A DNA stretch of 64,000 nucleotides from positions 62,001 through 126,000 of the forward strand of contig JBBHKE010003332.1 of the NCBI GenBank assembly GCA_037447655.1, in the 5' to 3' direction. Of the stretch, positions 46,540 to 52,960 are shown piece by piece (position 1 is the first letter of the stretch; each line of letters opens with the position of its first letter). The DNA is from Zygnema cylindricum (taxonomy: Eukaryota > Streptophyta > Zygnematophyceae > Zygnematales > Zygnemataceae). The notes beneath the pieces are model-generated. The model saw nothing but the letters and a program-made list of their open reading frames with translations, was not told the DNA's origin and did not search any database. The translations under genes were made by a program, and so were the position numbers.

Positions 46540-48543
46540 AACAACGAGGTAAGTTTTACAATCGAACATTCCAAAAATATTCAAAAATTTCATAACTTAT
46601 TGTACCTTTTGTGCCTTCCTGTTCCAATAAGGCAGTCTCTGTGGTTAAAGCCTCCGGCTCATACGTTTCACGCAGCAGCCAATGAAGAACTGCCACGTCC
46701 CCCTCCTTCAGAGGGCTCTCCAAGCCAATATTAAAGCACTGCTCTGTTTCTATCGAAACTACATTGTTGGATATCTTCTCCTCGACCTGCACCACAAAAC
46801 AACAAAACCCAAAAAAGCCCTGAAAAACCCTTCTCTCTAATAACACAAATGTGACTACATCTTAGTGTTGTATACCGTTGGTTTGACAAAACGGACATGT
46901 CCGAAAACTGATAGGTCCAATTATCGATTGGACCAAGTAGCCGATATTATTGGTACCCGACCATCATATAAGTATCGCCAACAAGTGTTCCTATAACCGT
47001 ATATTTTTTTATGAGACTGTACTTCATTGTTTGTACTACAGGTGTGTATCAAAACTACATATGCATGATTTTGGTGTGCGAGCTAAATTACAAATAAATA
47101 TTTACAAATAAACAATAACAACTAAATGACATATGCCACGCGGAACCATATGCCGCGTGTCAGAAAAGATCCGACAACTTTGTGCTTTGACAAAAATCAG
47201 TCACGTCATGTCACAGATCCATCCGCCACTTGGCAGAATCGTAGGGCACAGCGACATCTCCACCGGCAGAACTACAAAAATTACATTAATAACATCATGT
47301 CCTAAAATATATCGGTTTTTGACCACTATCATGTAACACGATATATCGCCGATATATTTGACAACCAATAAATGAGGCCATATATCGGCAAAGCTAAAAA
47401 ACCCATATATCGATTATTGGTCAAAGGCTACCAATATACAACACTACTGCAAGTTCATCAATTCTACTAGACAACCAGATTACTTCCCTCGATATATAGC
47501 TTTCCAGAAAATGACTAGTGATAATCTTGTGGAAATTGCGTTGAGGTTCAGAAAAATAATTGATTCATAGACAAAATTCTATTGTCCAATCAAAAGTCCG
47601 GACTTTCCTCTGACCCATCGATGTGGAGTGAGATATCATAGTTCAACGATCATACTGAGACTGTATACCAAACAATACCTACCATAGACACTGAATTAAC
47701 CCACCTTAGGTACTGAAATAACTTCATACCAATCACTACTCACCATAGATACGGAAATAACTAAATACCAATCACTGCCCACACCATAGATACTGGAATA
47801 ACCAGCCTCAGGTACTGAAATAACTTTATACCAACACTACCCACACCATAGATACTGAAATAACCTTCTCTACCAATCACTAATTATAATCATACGGGAA
47901 TATTAAAAAATTGTCAAAACCCAACCCACCTGACGAAGCATTGCGGCTGTCGCTGCAGGAGAAAGAAGGGGCTGTCGATACAAATGCGTGACTTGAAGAG
48001 ACTGCTTCGCTGTGACTGTCTGTACGGACCGGCAGGAACAAAAAGAGGAGAAAGAAAGAGGAAAATCAGGGAAGAATAGCAAAGTAAGGAGAAGGAAATA
48101 AAGAGCGGTAGAAGCAAGGCTGGGACAAAGACCAAAAAAACAAAGATAAAAAGTGGAAGGGAAAGGGACAGAGATAGAAAGAGGAAAGCAGATGAATTAG
48201 AACAGAGCAAAAGAGACAGATAGACAGAAAAAAGGAGCGGCAGACTAACAAGCAAACAGAGACAGGCAGAAAAGAAAAAAGGATAGGAACAGGGACAGGG
48301 ACAGACATACAAACAAACACACTGAGTGACAGAGAACACGAGGGAAGAGTGAGGGAGAGAGAAGAGAGAGAGAGTTGAAGAGAGAGATAAAGGGAGAGAG
48401 GGAGAGAGAAACGGGGCTAGAGAGATAGAGAGGGAGAGTCAGAGGGAGAGAGAGAGAGAGAGAGAGATTATGGCCTACCTGTGCCTCTCCTGCAGCAACA
48501 GCCTGTGCACGAGGTGTCACATACTGCCGCCTTCCTTGTGTCT
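17583..48543 (-). CDS. PUR4: Phosphoribosylformylglycinamidine synthase, spliced, 5' end incomplete
   Basis: FGAM synthase converts FGAR, glutamine and ATP to FGAM, step four of purine synthesis; the plant enzyme is plastid- or mitochondrion-targeted. I placed 30 exons (listed in the four part entries below) whose phases agree at every junction. Together they give about 1,324 codons, close to the known 1,300-1,400. Domain order is a PurS-like N-terminal region, two synthetase (AIRS-type) halves and a C-terminal class I glutamine amidotransferase. All introns are GT-AG except one GC-AG. The initiator ATG is not found; exon 1 seems to be the end of a transit peptide, so one or more 5' exons lie above 48543. 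Two short conserved stretches are missing between exons 14/15 (about 16 codons) and 19/20 (about 18 codons) and are probably unseen microexons. Introns are rich in simple repeats; the last one carries a Copia element in the opposite orientation. Confidence 0.93.
17950..18410 (-). repeat. Polypyrimidine minisatellite before the exon 30 acceptor
   Basis: On the sense (minus) strand about 450 bp of tctcacttctttttctctc-type units, roughly 15-20 bp each, lie directly upstream of the 3' splice site at 17947. Long Phe/Ser/Leu ORFs here come from this repeat. Confidence 0.9.
18625..19054 (+). repeat. 5' LTR of the intact Copia
   Basis: It begins tgttagaagag and ends cacctttcaca. It contains an inverted repeat aatagcgaaattct...agaatttcgctatt (about 18675-18717) that could form a 14-bp stem. 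Confidence 0.96.
19055..19067 (+). promoter_or_regulatory. Primer-binding site, initiator tRNA-Met anticodon type
   Basis: The 12 bases GGTTATGGGCCC directly after the LTR complement the anticodon stem-loop of plant initiator tRNA-Met (GGGCCCAUAACC). This is the half-tRNA priming arrangement known from Drosophila copia. The gag ATG (19059-19061) is inside it. Confidence 0.75.
19059..23312 (+). CDS. Copia gag-pol polyprotein
   Basis: One open frame of 1,417 codons from the ATG in the primer site; the frame stays open upstream into the LTR without another ATG. Domains in order: gag core (about residues 10-200, starting [18 protein letters not shown]); zinc knuckle C-x2-C-x4-H-x4-C ([14 protein letters not shown]); aspartic protease ([11 protein letters not shown]); integrase with HLRHGH and CSGC, then HSDLCGP and RTDNGGEF; reverse transcriptase ([23 protein letters not shown]); RNase H ([28 protein letters not shown]). 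The third catalytic acid of the integrase is replaced by Val ([11 protein letters not shown] at about 21000-21032). Spacing from the second Asp is the usual 35 residues, so the site is unambiguous. Otherwise the protein looks complete. Confidence 0.96.
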   Translation: MGPGNANTVAKFNGTDFYGWKYQIEHLFRREKLWSIISGSELEPTDAAAKTIWLAKNEEAHSRLVLALESSQIDIVRDAVSAHNAWSLLTSAYENQSWSNKLFLKRQLNTYRKLPTDSIQTYVQHLKSLAGQLKSIKSPISDDDLISAILGGLPDYYSSLISSLDNSPVALTIPTLTARLVHEEMKQSFQTKSGVALATFSPNPRPPKSPSPTCRYCRASDHIIDVCPALKRKNERQGGPGRTGGRGQPGGRGSYHGQASSAESTFALGNLAYSQTNPFVESHYPYGPTHLADHSSSRIPIYVPTYPLSASTQPPVLQPPVDNISPPPSMTQSDYGFALSSAVQQSSQVPDFAWIVDSGASHHLSSRADWFSFMTPLSPPMPIVLGNNSTLTATHIGRTVTPSTNRQTNITLSSVLFVPELRKNLFSVAAALKQGATAVFSSDRVDFLSPTKSTVGFGVKRGDIYILSSFSPIGFANMAVASSQATFSKWHLRHGHLSGSSLHDLTKGLVTGLEPLTNQKLPFCSGCVEGKFSRPSFPSSTSKSNGPLDLIHSDLCGPMSVHSHNGSQYFVTFIDDATRYCHIYLIRRKSDTFATFQQFKAKVENFHNSRIKVLRTDNGGEFCSTEFASFLSAHGITHQTTVTYTPQQNGVAVRYNRTVINMARSMLHFAGLPTIFWGESVTTANYLRNLCPTSSLPNLTPHEAWTGTKPSVSHLRIFGSVAWIKDLTPAGKWSSRAKLGYMVGYSNESKAYRIWLIQERQVTLSRDVTFNETPLLHKLLYPSPPSLSPSVYTSPPPTAPVSVISSTYLSNPSVLASPLTISSPSLTRTSSTPSPSSNSLPLQRTLSDPYSLSPIRPNEPSYVIPRVLPETPLPVQPAGLRKSARIEARRVTHGVANIAAFDVPPTFAVAMAGPNAAEWKAATDAKFLSLQKNKTWELTPLPKDRKVIGSKWVFRVKTKSDGTLDRFKARFVAKGFLQKEGLDFTETYAPVAKFASIRILLSLAASQDWHVHQMDVQTAFLYGALKEEIFVRQPEGYISPGNEHLVCRLLKSLYGLKQAPRVWSEHLEAILIREGFCKLAADFGIFFKGKDESLLIIIIYVDDLVLSSPSLSAILHVKNILNSYFAMTDLGELEFCLGILVTRDRLTKTLYLSQEKYISEVLERFSMSNCTPVSTPLDANTKLASNSGGPVHGDIYDLYRSMVGSLVYAMTGTRPYIAVAVGQLSQFVSNPTPEHLLAAKRVLCYLQGTKTLRLTFSGGNSPTLIGFCDSDWGGDLDTRRSTSGVCFSLGGALVSWASKKQPTVALSSTEAEYMAATHAAKEAIWLRSLLANLQFPQTSPTQIFCDSQGALALMSNPVHHRRTKHIDIQFHFTRETIATGILTFQYFQTSLQMADFLTKSLHRPQFELHRASAGLTF
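23326..23755 (+). repeat. 3' LTR of the intact Copia
   Basis: It is 430 bp and essentially identical to the 5' LTR, starting directly after the polypurine tract. Confidence 0.96.
23756..23938. repeat. GA-rich low-complexity tract flanking the Copia
   Basis: gggagaggg variants followed by an almost pure (GA)n run at about 23876-23935. The Copia target duplication is part of this tract. Confidence 0.9.
25120..25778 (-). repeat. Duplicated (TTTTGGG)-like arrays in intron 28
   Basis: About 130 bp of cccaaaaccaaaaacc-type sequence at 25120-25250 is repeated with the same sub-order at 25645-25768 (both begin acaacaa...aaccc/gagaacccaaaagcc). On the sense strand this reads gggttttgggttttt. The second copy starts only 10 bp after the exon 28 donor. 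The first copy ends at tagtgttgggtatcg (25249), an end also seen in hAT-like elements elsewhere in the window. Confidence 0.75.
27360..27390 (-). repeat. Copy of the exon 26 acceptor region inside intron 25
   Basis: tccacctggcagaaaaa occurs at the true acceptor (27131 onward) and again here with ggatccacctggcag. On the sense strand both read ttctgccag|gtgga followed by related exon-like bases. The second is a decoy 3' splice site about 245 bp upstream of the real one; it does not continue as a homologous exon. Confidence 0.6.
28015..35903 (-). CDS. PUR4: FGAM synthase exons 16-25 (second synthetase half)
   Basis: Exons: 35812-35903, 35088-35190, 33954-34109, 33319-33408, 32428-32499, 31300-31467, 30643-30738, 30070-30159, 29162-29224, 28015-28206. 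Pieces in order: [46 protein letters not shown] with [78 protein letters not shown] with [86 protein letters not shown] with [14 protein letters not shown]. Exon 18 ends at a GC donor (AAG|GCAAGA). About 18 codons expected between exons 19 and 20 are missing. Exon 25 has a weak GTCCGT donor. Confidence 0.93.
29560..29645 (+). repeat. tttctgttccag minisatellite in intron 23
   Basis: Repeats of gtttctgttccagtttctgt. Looser cagtttcagttcc variants extend back to about 29280. Confidence 0.8.
30358..30640 (+). repeat. 93-bp tandem duplication plus gagagggag array in intron 22
   Basis: tcatttttgg(c/g)gcaggttttttt through aagtatattggagagg occurs at 30358 and again at 30451. It is followed by gagagggagaggg repeats up to the exon 22 donor at 30642. 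Confidence 0.85.
31240..31290 (-). repeat. (GGGGA)n tract just inside intron 21
   Basis: On the sense strand ggggagggga units repeat about six times starting some 15-20 nt after the exon 21 donor (GTAAGA at 31299). Such a run can form a G-quadruplex in RNA. Confidence 0.85.
31450..31865 (-). repeat. Approx. 190-bp tandem duplication spanning the exon 21 acceptor
   Basis: The intron stretch that ends at exon 21 is present twice. Both copies share gagagtgggaaagaggattggg, the tgggattgggatt run, aagtcggacgtact and ttaact. The start of exon 21 itself (gcgacaaa.ctgag.gatgtgaag) is part of the duplicated unit. Differences are few, so the event is fairly recent. Confidence 0.88.
31636..31659 (-). 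CDS. Candidate 24-nt duplicated microexon (exon 20b)
   Basis: The duplicated exon 21 start reads ATNLSDVK and is bounded by TTTTCCAG| upstream and |GTGAGT downstream, both strong splice sites. Both neighbouring introns would be phase 0, so inclusion would insert eight residues directly before the nearly identical ATKLSDVK of exon 21. Whether it is used cannot be told from DNA alone. Confidence 0.4.
32042..32345. repeat. AT-rich tatattacatgatg minisatellite in intron 20
   Basis: Degenerate repeats of tatattacatgatgttat fill about 300 bp between exons 20 and 21. Confidence 0.7.
33720..33950 (-). repeat. Polypyrimidine tract after the exon 18 GC donor
   Basis: On the sense strand about 230 bp of tctctttctgtttcccttt-type sequence follows directly after the GC splice donor at 33953. 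Confidence 0.8.
36340..37427 (-). repeat. ~35-bp minisatellite in intron 15, resembling its own 5' splice site
   Basis: Over about 1.1 kb the plus strand repeats ttctccactcacttattcc units at roughly 34-35 bp spacing near the exon and more loosely farther away. On the sense strand each unit contains aataagtgagtggag, close to the real donor region (CAA|GTAAGTGGAGTGAAAATAG). The array therefore presents many GTGAGT/GTAAGT-like donors downstream of exon 15. Confidence 0.85.
37428..45086 (-). CDS. PUR4: FGAM synthase exons 5-15 (first synthetase half)
   Basis: Exons: 44919-45086, 44018-44125, 43414-43526, 42712-42838, 42199-42318, 41970-42041, 41265-41330, 40861-40950, 40299-40355, 39023-39217, 37428-37514. 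Signature pieces in order: [30 protein letters not shown] with [35 protein letters not shown] (ATP-binding); [101 protein letters not shown] with [13 protein letters not shown]; then [20 protein letters not shown]. The glycine-rich stretch that should follow IHDQ at the end of exon 14 is not found before exon 15. Exon 9 is followed by a decayed copy of its own end. Confidence 0.93.
38500..38826. repeat. (TA)n, (CA)n and tacata microsatellites in intron 14
   Basis: atatacata variants at 38500-38595, a long (TA)n at 38688-38755 and (CA)n at 38778-38801. tagtgttgggtatcg at 38652 is the same terminus as in the hAT-like elements. The missing conserved exon should lie somewhere in this intron. Confidence 0.92.
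39340..39737 (+). repeat. Solo LTR of the intact Copia's family in intron 13
   Basis: It follows the order of the 430-bp LTR: aattctgtagtctgt, agtatctagaatttcggt, tctgaatccggtcaagatc, tttataaatcttgacc, ataggaaagtacct, ccgagaaggtcactctcggg, and the end ccactctatttttgtcactatgg then cctcacc. It is clearly diverged. The left end is not resolved and no internal region is attached. Confidence 0.85.
39940..40270. repeat. Degenerate tcgatatgaattagtattc minisatellite in intron 13
   Basis: Units containing aatcgatatgaattagtatt recur about ten times at variable spacing up to about 30 bp before exon 13. Confidence 0.75.
41345..41485. repeat. Minisatellite with palindromic ataagcttat core
   Basis: Five to six units of about 28 bp carry the self-complementary core taagctta, in intron 10 just above the exon 11 acceptor. 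Confidence 0.75.
42087..42141 (-). repeat. Decayed copy of the exon 9 3' end and donor inside intron 9
   Basis: Sequence aaaggttaca...tctcaatttac.tgcagatt.cccacacagtat matches 42175-42230, which is the last 30 bases of exon 9 plus its donor and flank. The copy is offset by 88 bp and has lost one base at the splice junction. Confidence 0.85.
44515..44690. repeat. Imperfect inverted repeat (MITE-like) in intron 5
   Basis: ttctggtcatgttt on the left is matched by aaacatgaccagaa on the right, about 120 bp apart, with further gtcatgttttg/caaaacatgac pairing. No coding content. Confidence 0.6.
45436..48543 (-). CDS. PUR4: FGAM synthase exons 1-4 (transit-peptide end and N-terminal region)
   Basis: Exons: 48479-48543 (start uncertain), 47930-48019, 46606-46786, 45436-45635. 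Exon 1 ends [18 protein letters not shown], Ala/Arg-rich with no acidic residue until near its end, as expected for a transit peptide. Exon 2 ends [13 protein letters not shown]. Exon 3 begins [20 protein letters not shown], which matches the plant motif around the PurS-like region. Exon 4 contains [20 protein letters not shown] and CRACGL, then [10 protein letters not shown], hallmarks of the family. The phase-1 junction of exons 3 and 4 rebuilds a Gly codon. Donors are GTAGGC, GTGGGT, GTACAA and GTGAGT. Intron 1 is a polypyrimidine minisatellite on the sense strand. Confidence 0.88.
45765..45945 (+). repeat. ccctgtccctctcc minisatellite in intron 3
   Basis: Pyrimidine-rich hexamer-type repeats (tccctg/tccctc). 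The Pro/Ser/Arg-rich ORFs here are repeat translations. Confidence 0.85.
46211..46410 (+). mobile_element. Family B MITE in intron 3
   Basis: Left end acaccgtgtacc...agcattaac and right end gcattaacgctaataac...acagtgt are inverted. The interior has the family landmarks cacacacttgtcg, ccgacggttgcaatggaaag and aatcggacaagtgtg. Confidence 0.7.
46470..46534. repeat. (GA)n microsatellite
   Basis: An almost pure AG run in intron 3, close to the exon 3 donor. Confidence 0.95.
46863..47446. mobile_element. hAT-like MITE in intron 2
   Basis: It begins tagtgttgtatacc and ends ggctaccaatatacaacacta, so the outermost 12 bases (TAGTGTTGTATA) are inverted. The interior is rich in atatcg strings. TAGTGTTG-type ends are common in hAT elements, but no 8-bp target duplication is obvious. 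Confidence 0.55.
47690..47875. repeat. ctgaaataacttnataccaa minisatellite in intron 2
   Basis: Three to four units of about 50-60 bp with accatagatactgaaataac and taccaatcactac. Confidence 0.75.
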
Positions 48544-48892
48544 CTGATGTCCCAACACATCCAATCCACACCAAATAAGCTCCTCCTTCCCACCACCTCC
48601 TTCCAAAATACAAGGTGGTGAAAAAACTTATATTCCAAGACCTTTAAGTAGTGGATACGGACTGCATCAGCTTGATTCCAAGTACTTCTCACGGTAATTA
48701 CTGTGGACCAACCTCTCTTTAAGATCTCACTTTATCAACTTCACACAGATAAGAGCATTGGCTCCTCCACTCAAACAACAGGTTCCCTCTCCTTTAACGC
48801 ACTACATCTAGCCAAATGCAGAACAATCTGCTTCACAATAGGAGTGTTGGAAAATCAGTTTCCTTTCTAAACCACTAGGCCTCCCGTTGAAG
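48544..48892. other. Upstream flank of FGAM synthase exon 1, unresolved
   Basis: The initiator codon, first exon or exons and promoter of the gene should lie here or farther right. No ATG in frame with exon 1 is found before an apparent splice acceptor at 48544, and no other gene is recognisable. Confidence 0.4.
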
Positions 48893-49143
48893 TACAAAAC
48901 TACACCTCGTATGGCTATTAGCGTTAATGCTTTTTTCGCCAATTAAATCAGCTTTTCTTCATGCCCACAAGCCCGATTTCACTCGGAGATCACCAATTGG
49001 GAGGAAATGAATACAAATCGGAAGGTGAGAATAGTACCATTTCCATCGAAACAGTCGGATTAGTAATCCGACAATTGTGCACGAAAAAAAATGAGTTTAA
49101 AGAACAAAAAAAGCATGAAAGCTAATCACAATATTCGGTGTAG
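48893..49143 (+). mobile_element. Family B MITE
   Basis: Left end actacacctcgtatggctattagcg, right end agctaatcacaatattcggtgtag: inverted. The interior has aatgcttttttcgcc, cccacaagcccga and gtcggattagtaatccgac, the last a short hairpin. Confidence 0.65.
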
Positions 49144-49998
49144 CTTCATCTCATCCAAACTGAGTGAGCTTTTCCCCTGCCTTACTAGAAAGTTCCACTT
49201 ATCATTGTCTAGTAATAGTGAGAGGGACAAATAACAGCTGGATAGGAAAATAGTGCAGCGTGGTCTACTCCATTTCATTCATGTAAAATGGCTTACATGG
49301 ACGTTTGTCCTCTTTATAACAAATTTTCTACGGTACATTCTATTATCGTTCTTACATTTCACTCTAAGTTTATCTGTCAGTTTTTGAAAAAAAAGACGGC
49401 ACCCAACATTCGTGAAGCTCCAACTGATAATGGTAAAAAATTGGATTGACACTACACCTTACATTGTTATTAGAGTTGATAACTCTGATTACAGTTCCTT
49501 GTTTGTTTAACCCAACATCATAAATTAGTGTTAGTAACACTATTTAGTTGAGTGGCCCATAATGAGCTATCTGGCAAAACATAAAATCCCCCTTTTAACG
49601 AGTATAACTCAGCAACTCGGTACAGTGTACCGTACTGCAATCAGTGTTTGAACTTTATATTCTATGGTTAACTATTATTCTCTCTTTGATAACGGTTTGT
49701 CCGACAAAAACAAAAAAAAAGACGACACCTCATAGTTAAGTCCTAGTGTTTGAGATGGACACTACACTGCCCATGCTAAAAGCGTTAGAGATTTAATAGT
49801 GTTAAGCGAAATAAGAATATATGATACTAATTCATTGCAAGGAGAGGGGCCAAATTGTAGTCCACTCACTTAAATAGTGTTGTTAACACTATTTTATGAT
49901 TTTTGGCTAAAACAAAAACCTGGACCGAATTAGTGTTATTAATCTAATAACAATGGGTGGTGTAATTTAACGCAAATAGTGTGGATTTCAGAGTGACT
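49144..49998. other. Gene-free DNA with further MITE ends
   Basis: gacactacaccttacattgtta at 49448 and cactacactgcccatgc at 49756, plus taacaatgggtggtgta ending near 49968, look like ends of related small elements (49756-49968 may be one). No coding content seen. Confidence 0.4.
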
Positions 49999-50929
49999 AA
50001 TACTTTTCTCTGTCTTTTTGCCCTGAAATTTAAGGAACTTTGACAAAAACTTTAGCCGTACGAAAAAATCATTTTTACCAAAGTAAAGTAAACGTCAATT
50101 CATACTTTGGATGTACGGCGTGTTTGTCGTCATGTGAACGCATTTTGGCGTTTTCCCCTTTTCAACCCCCGGGCAAGAGAATCCAGCCCAAAAAAAAATT
50201 TCATCCAAAATCACCTCGAGGGGGTGATTTTAGTTCAAGTACGGCCCAAACAGCGAATGAAAAATGACCCACGCACGCGCCACAAGAGTGTGAAAATGTT
50301 AGGACGAGGGAAAGTCCTCGCTATTTTTTTCCGTGCCCGTCACGCGCATGTACGAAAAAAATCTGCAGGGGTCTCGGACCTCCACTTTCATTCATGGGGT
50401 CCTTTGCAAAATTTTGCGCCGTCGTCGCCTCTCCCCTCTCCCTCTCACACTATCGCTTTTATCTCACACTATTTAGAATGAGACACGACAATATTGGTAT
50501 AAAATGAAAGATATTTTAAAAATATTATTTTTGACAATTTTTAGGTTTTTTTTAATGGCAAGTCGAGCGAGAAAAATAGGAAAAACGAAATCGTAAAACC
50601 ATGGCAGAAAGTTATTGAATCAGTGACGTCGACGTTGTCACAAGTGAGCGTGACGTCACAATATCACCAAACCCTGAACATCTACGATTTGTCGATTTCA
50701 CAAAAATCTAGACGTCTACCACTGTCGCTGTTTTTGTTGGCGTCACTAGTCGTCGGAAGTTTCGTAGTCGCCTTCAATCGTCACAAGTTGTACCTACGTC
50801 TACAACCGTCACATTTAAAAGTTCCGATTTCATTTTCGCACATAGGGACGCTCTTCAAAATAGTACGGAGAATCCTTACTACAGTCCAAAATACTTTATC
50901 AAAGTACCGATTGCATGGGGACGTACCCT
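49999..50929 (+). mobile_element. Family A element, left arm of a 2-kb palindrome (copy B)
   Basis: It is nearly the reverse complement of 51109-52035 and a closer relative of that arm than of copy A. The right end reads catggggacgtaccct. The left terminus (about 30 bp) is missing. Confidence 0.85.
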
Positions 50930-51108
50930 TAGTGTGAATGTTTTTTCCGCCACATAAAACAAATTTTCTACGTACAAACTTTTCGGACTGCGGATCTGAC
51001 GGTTGCGATTGAAAGGTAAGGTTCTCAGCTTCCGATTGGCGGTCTCCATCTGAAAATCCTACATGAGTGTACAAAGAAAAGATGTTTTAAGTGGCGAAAA
51101 AATCACTA
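50930..51108 (+). mobile_element. Family B MITE forming the spacer of the palindrome
   Basis: Starts ttagtgtgaatgttttttccgcc and ends ggcgaaaaaatcactaa; the interior has ggatctgacggttgcgattg, the family landmark. Confidence 0.7.
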
Positions 51109-52035
51109 AGGGTACGTCCCCATGTAATCGGTACTTTGATAAAGTATTTTGGACTGTAGTAAAGATTCTCCCTACTACTTTGAAGAGCGTCCCTATGTGC
51201 GAAAATGAAATCGGAACTTTTAAATGTGACGGTTGTAGACGTAGGTACAACTTGTGACGATTGAAGGCGACTGCCGACAAAAACAACGATAGTGGTAGAC
51301 GTCTAGATTTTTGTGAAATCGTAGATGTTTAGGGTTTGGTGATATTGTGATGTCACGCTCACTTGTGACAACGTCGACGTCACTCATTCAATAACTTTCT
51401 GCAATGGTTTTCCGATTTCGTTTTTCCTACTTTTCTCGCTCGACTTGCCATTAAAAAAAAACCTAAAAATTGTCAAAAATAAAATTTTTAAAATATCTTT
51501 CATTTTATACCAATATTGTCGTGTCTCATTCTAAATAGTGTGAGATAAAAGCGATAGTGTGAGAGGGAGAGGGGAGAGGCGACGACGGCGCAAAAATTTG
51601 CAAAGGACCCCATGAATGAAAGTGGAGGTCCGAGACCCCTGCAGATTTTTTTCCGTACATGCGCGTGACGGGCACGGAGAAAAATAGCGAGGACTCTCCC
51701 TCGTCCTAAAATTTTCATACTCTTGTGGCGCGTGCGTGGGTCATTTTTCATTCGCTGTTTGGGCGGTACTTGAACTAAAATCACCCCCTCGAGGTGATTT
51801 TGGATGAAGTTTTTTTTTGGGCTGGATTCTCTTGCCCGGGGGTCGAAAAGGGGAAAACGCCAAAATGCGTTCGCATGACGACAAACACGTCGTACATCCA
51901 AAGTATGAATTGACGTTTACTTTACTTTGGTAAAAAATATTTTTTCGTACGACTAAAGTTTTTGTCAAAGTTCCCTAAATTTTAGGGCAAAAATACAGAG
52001 AAAAGTATGTACTTTAATACATGGGGACGTACCCT
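51109..52035 (-). mobile_element. Family A element, right arm of the palindrome (copy C)
   Basis: Complete 927-bp copy in minus orientation with both termini agggtacgtccccatg and catggggacgtaccct visible. No transposase ORF. Confidence 0.88.
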
Positions 52036-52325
52036 AATAACGATTCACGGTGTAGCGACGCCTTTGATCTGAAACTTTGACAATTTGTGTCAAATGAAAA
52101 GTACACCGTGAATCGCTATTAGCGTAAATGTATTTTTCGTCAGCTAAGCCATATTTCATCGTACACACATGTCGAACTGTGGATCTGACGGTTGCGATTG
52201 AAAGGTAAAATTATCAGCTTCTTAATGGCGATTTCAAATTGAAAATCGGACAAGTGTGAACGGAGAAATGATATTTTAAGTGGCGTAAAAATATTTAACA
52301 CTAATAAGGATACACGGTATACACC
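52036..52325 (+). mobile_element. Family B MITE cluster copy
   Basis: Contains acaccgtgaatcgctattagcg at about 52101, cgtacacacatgtcgaactg, ggatctgacggttgcgattg, and a right end acactaataaggatacacgg. A partial extra end (cgattcacggtgtag) lies to its left at 52040. Confidence 0.65.
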
Positions 52326-52451
52326 GTCGATTAATGCTAATGAATTAGTAACACCATATTGGCGCCCCTAAACGGCAACCCTTGAACGTAAAATACTAAA
52401 GTATAATTAGCTAGATAAAGTTGACCTCTACGCTAATACAAGTACGATTTT

Positions 52452-52960
52452 ACTACACCGCGAATCGTAATTAGAGTAAAATACTCTAATTCGGTGGCTC
52501 GGAATTTCTACTCTATCACATGAAATAGAGTAAATGATTCTAATTTTTTAATTATTCTATTTAAGGTAAAGTTTAATTAACATTTTTAATTCTAATATAT
52601 GTTCGTTTTAAACAGTGTGGAGTACGGACGACCTCCGACCGTGCAAAATTGTACTTTATTAAGTAACAAAGTACAAATAATGATGTAATACAGGCCGTTA
52701 TCATGTTACTGCGTTTTAACAAACCACGTAGTGCAAACGTCATACTGACGATAAACTGTACGTTTTTCCAAATTTTGTACGAATACCTTATTTACAGTAG
52801 AGGATATTAGCGTGCCAAATTTGAGTACTTAAATAAACCAGAGTAAAGTTTTTAGTTGAAACAGCTCTATCACACAAATTAGCGTTCATTACCCTAATAT
52901 TTTTTTTAGTTTTTGTACTCTTATTTTTTCATTACTTTAATTACGATTCGCGGTGTAGTG
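52452..52960. mobile_element. ~0.5-kb MITE with 22-bp perfect terminal inverted repeats
   Basis: The left end begins actacaccgcgaatcgtaat and the right end is its exact reverse complement (ending attcgcggtgtagt). The interior is AT-rich and noncoding. The outermost right base completes CACTA, but a 3-bp target duplication is not evident. Confidence 0.75.
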
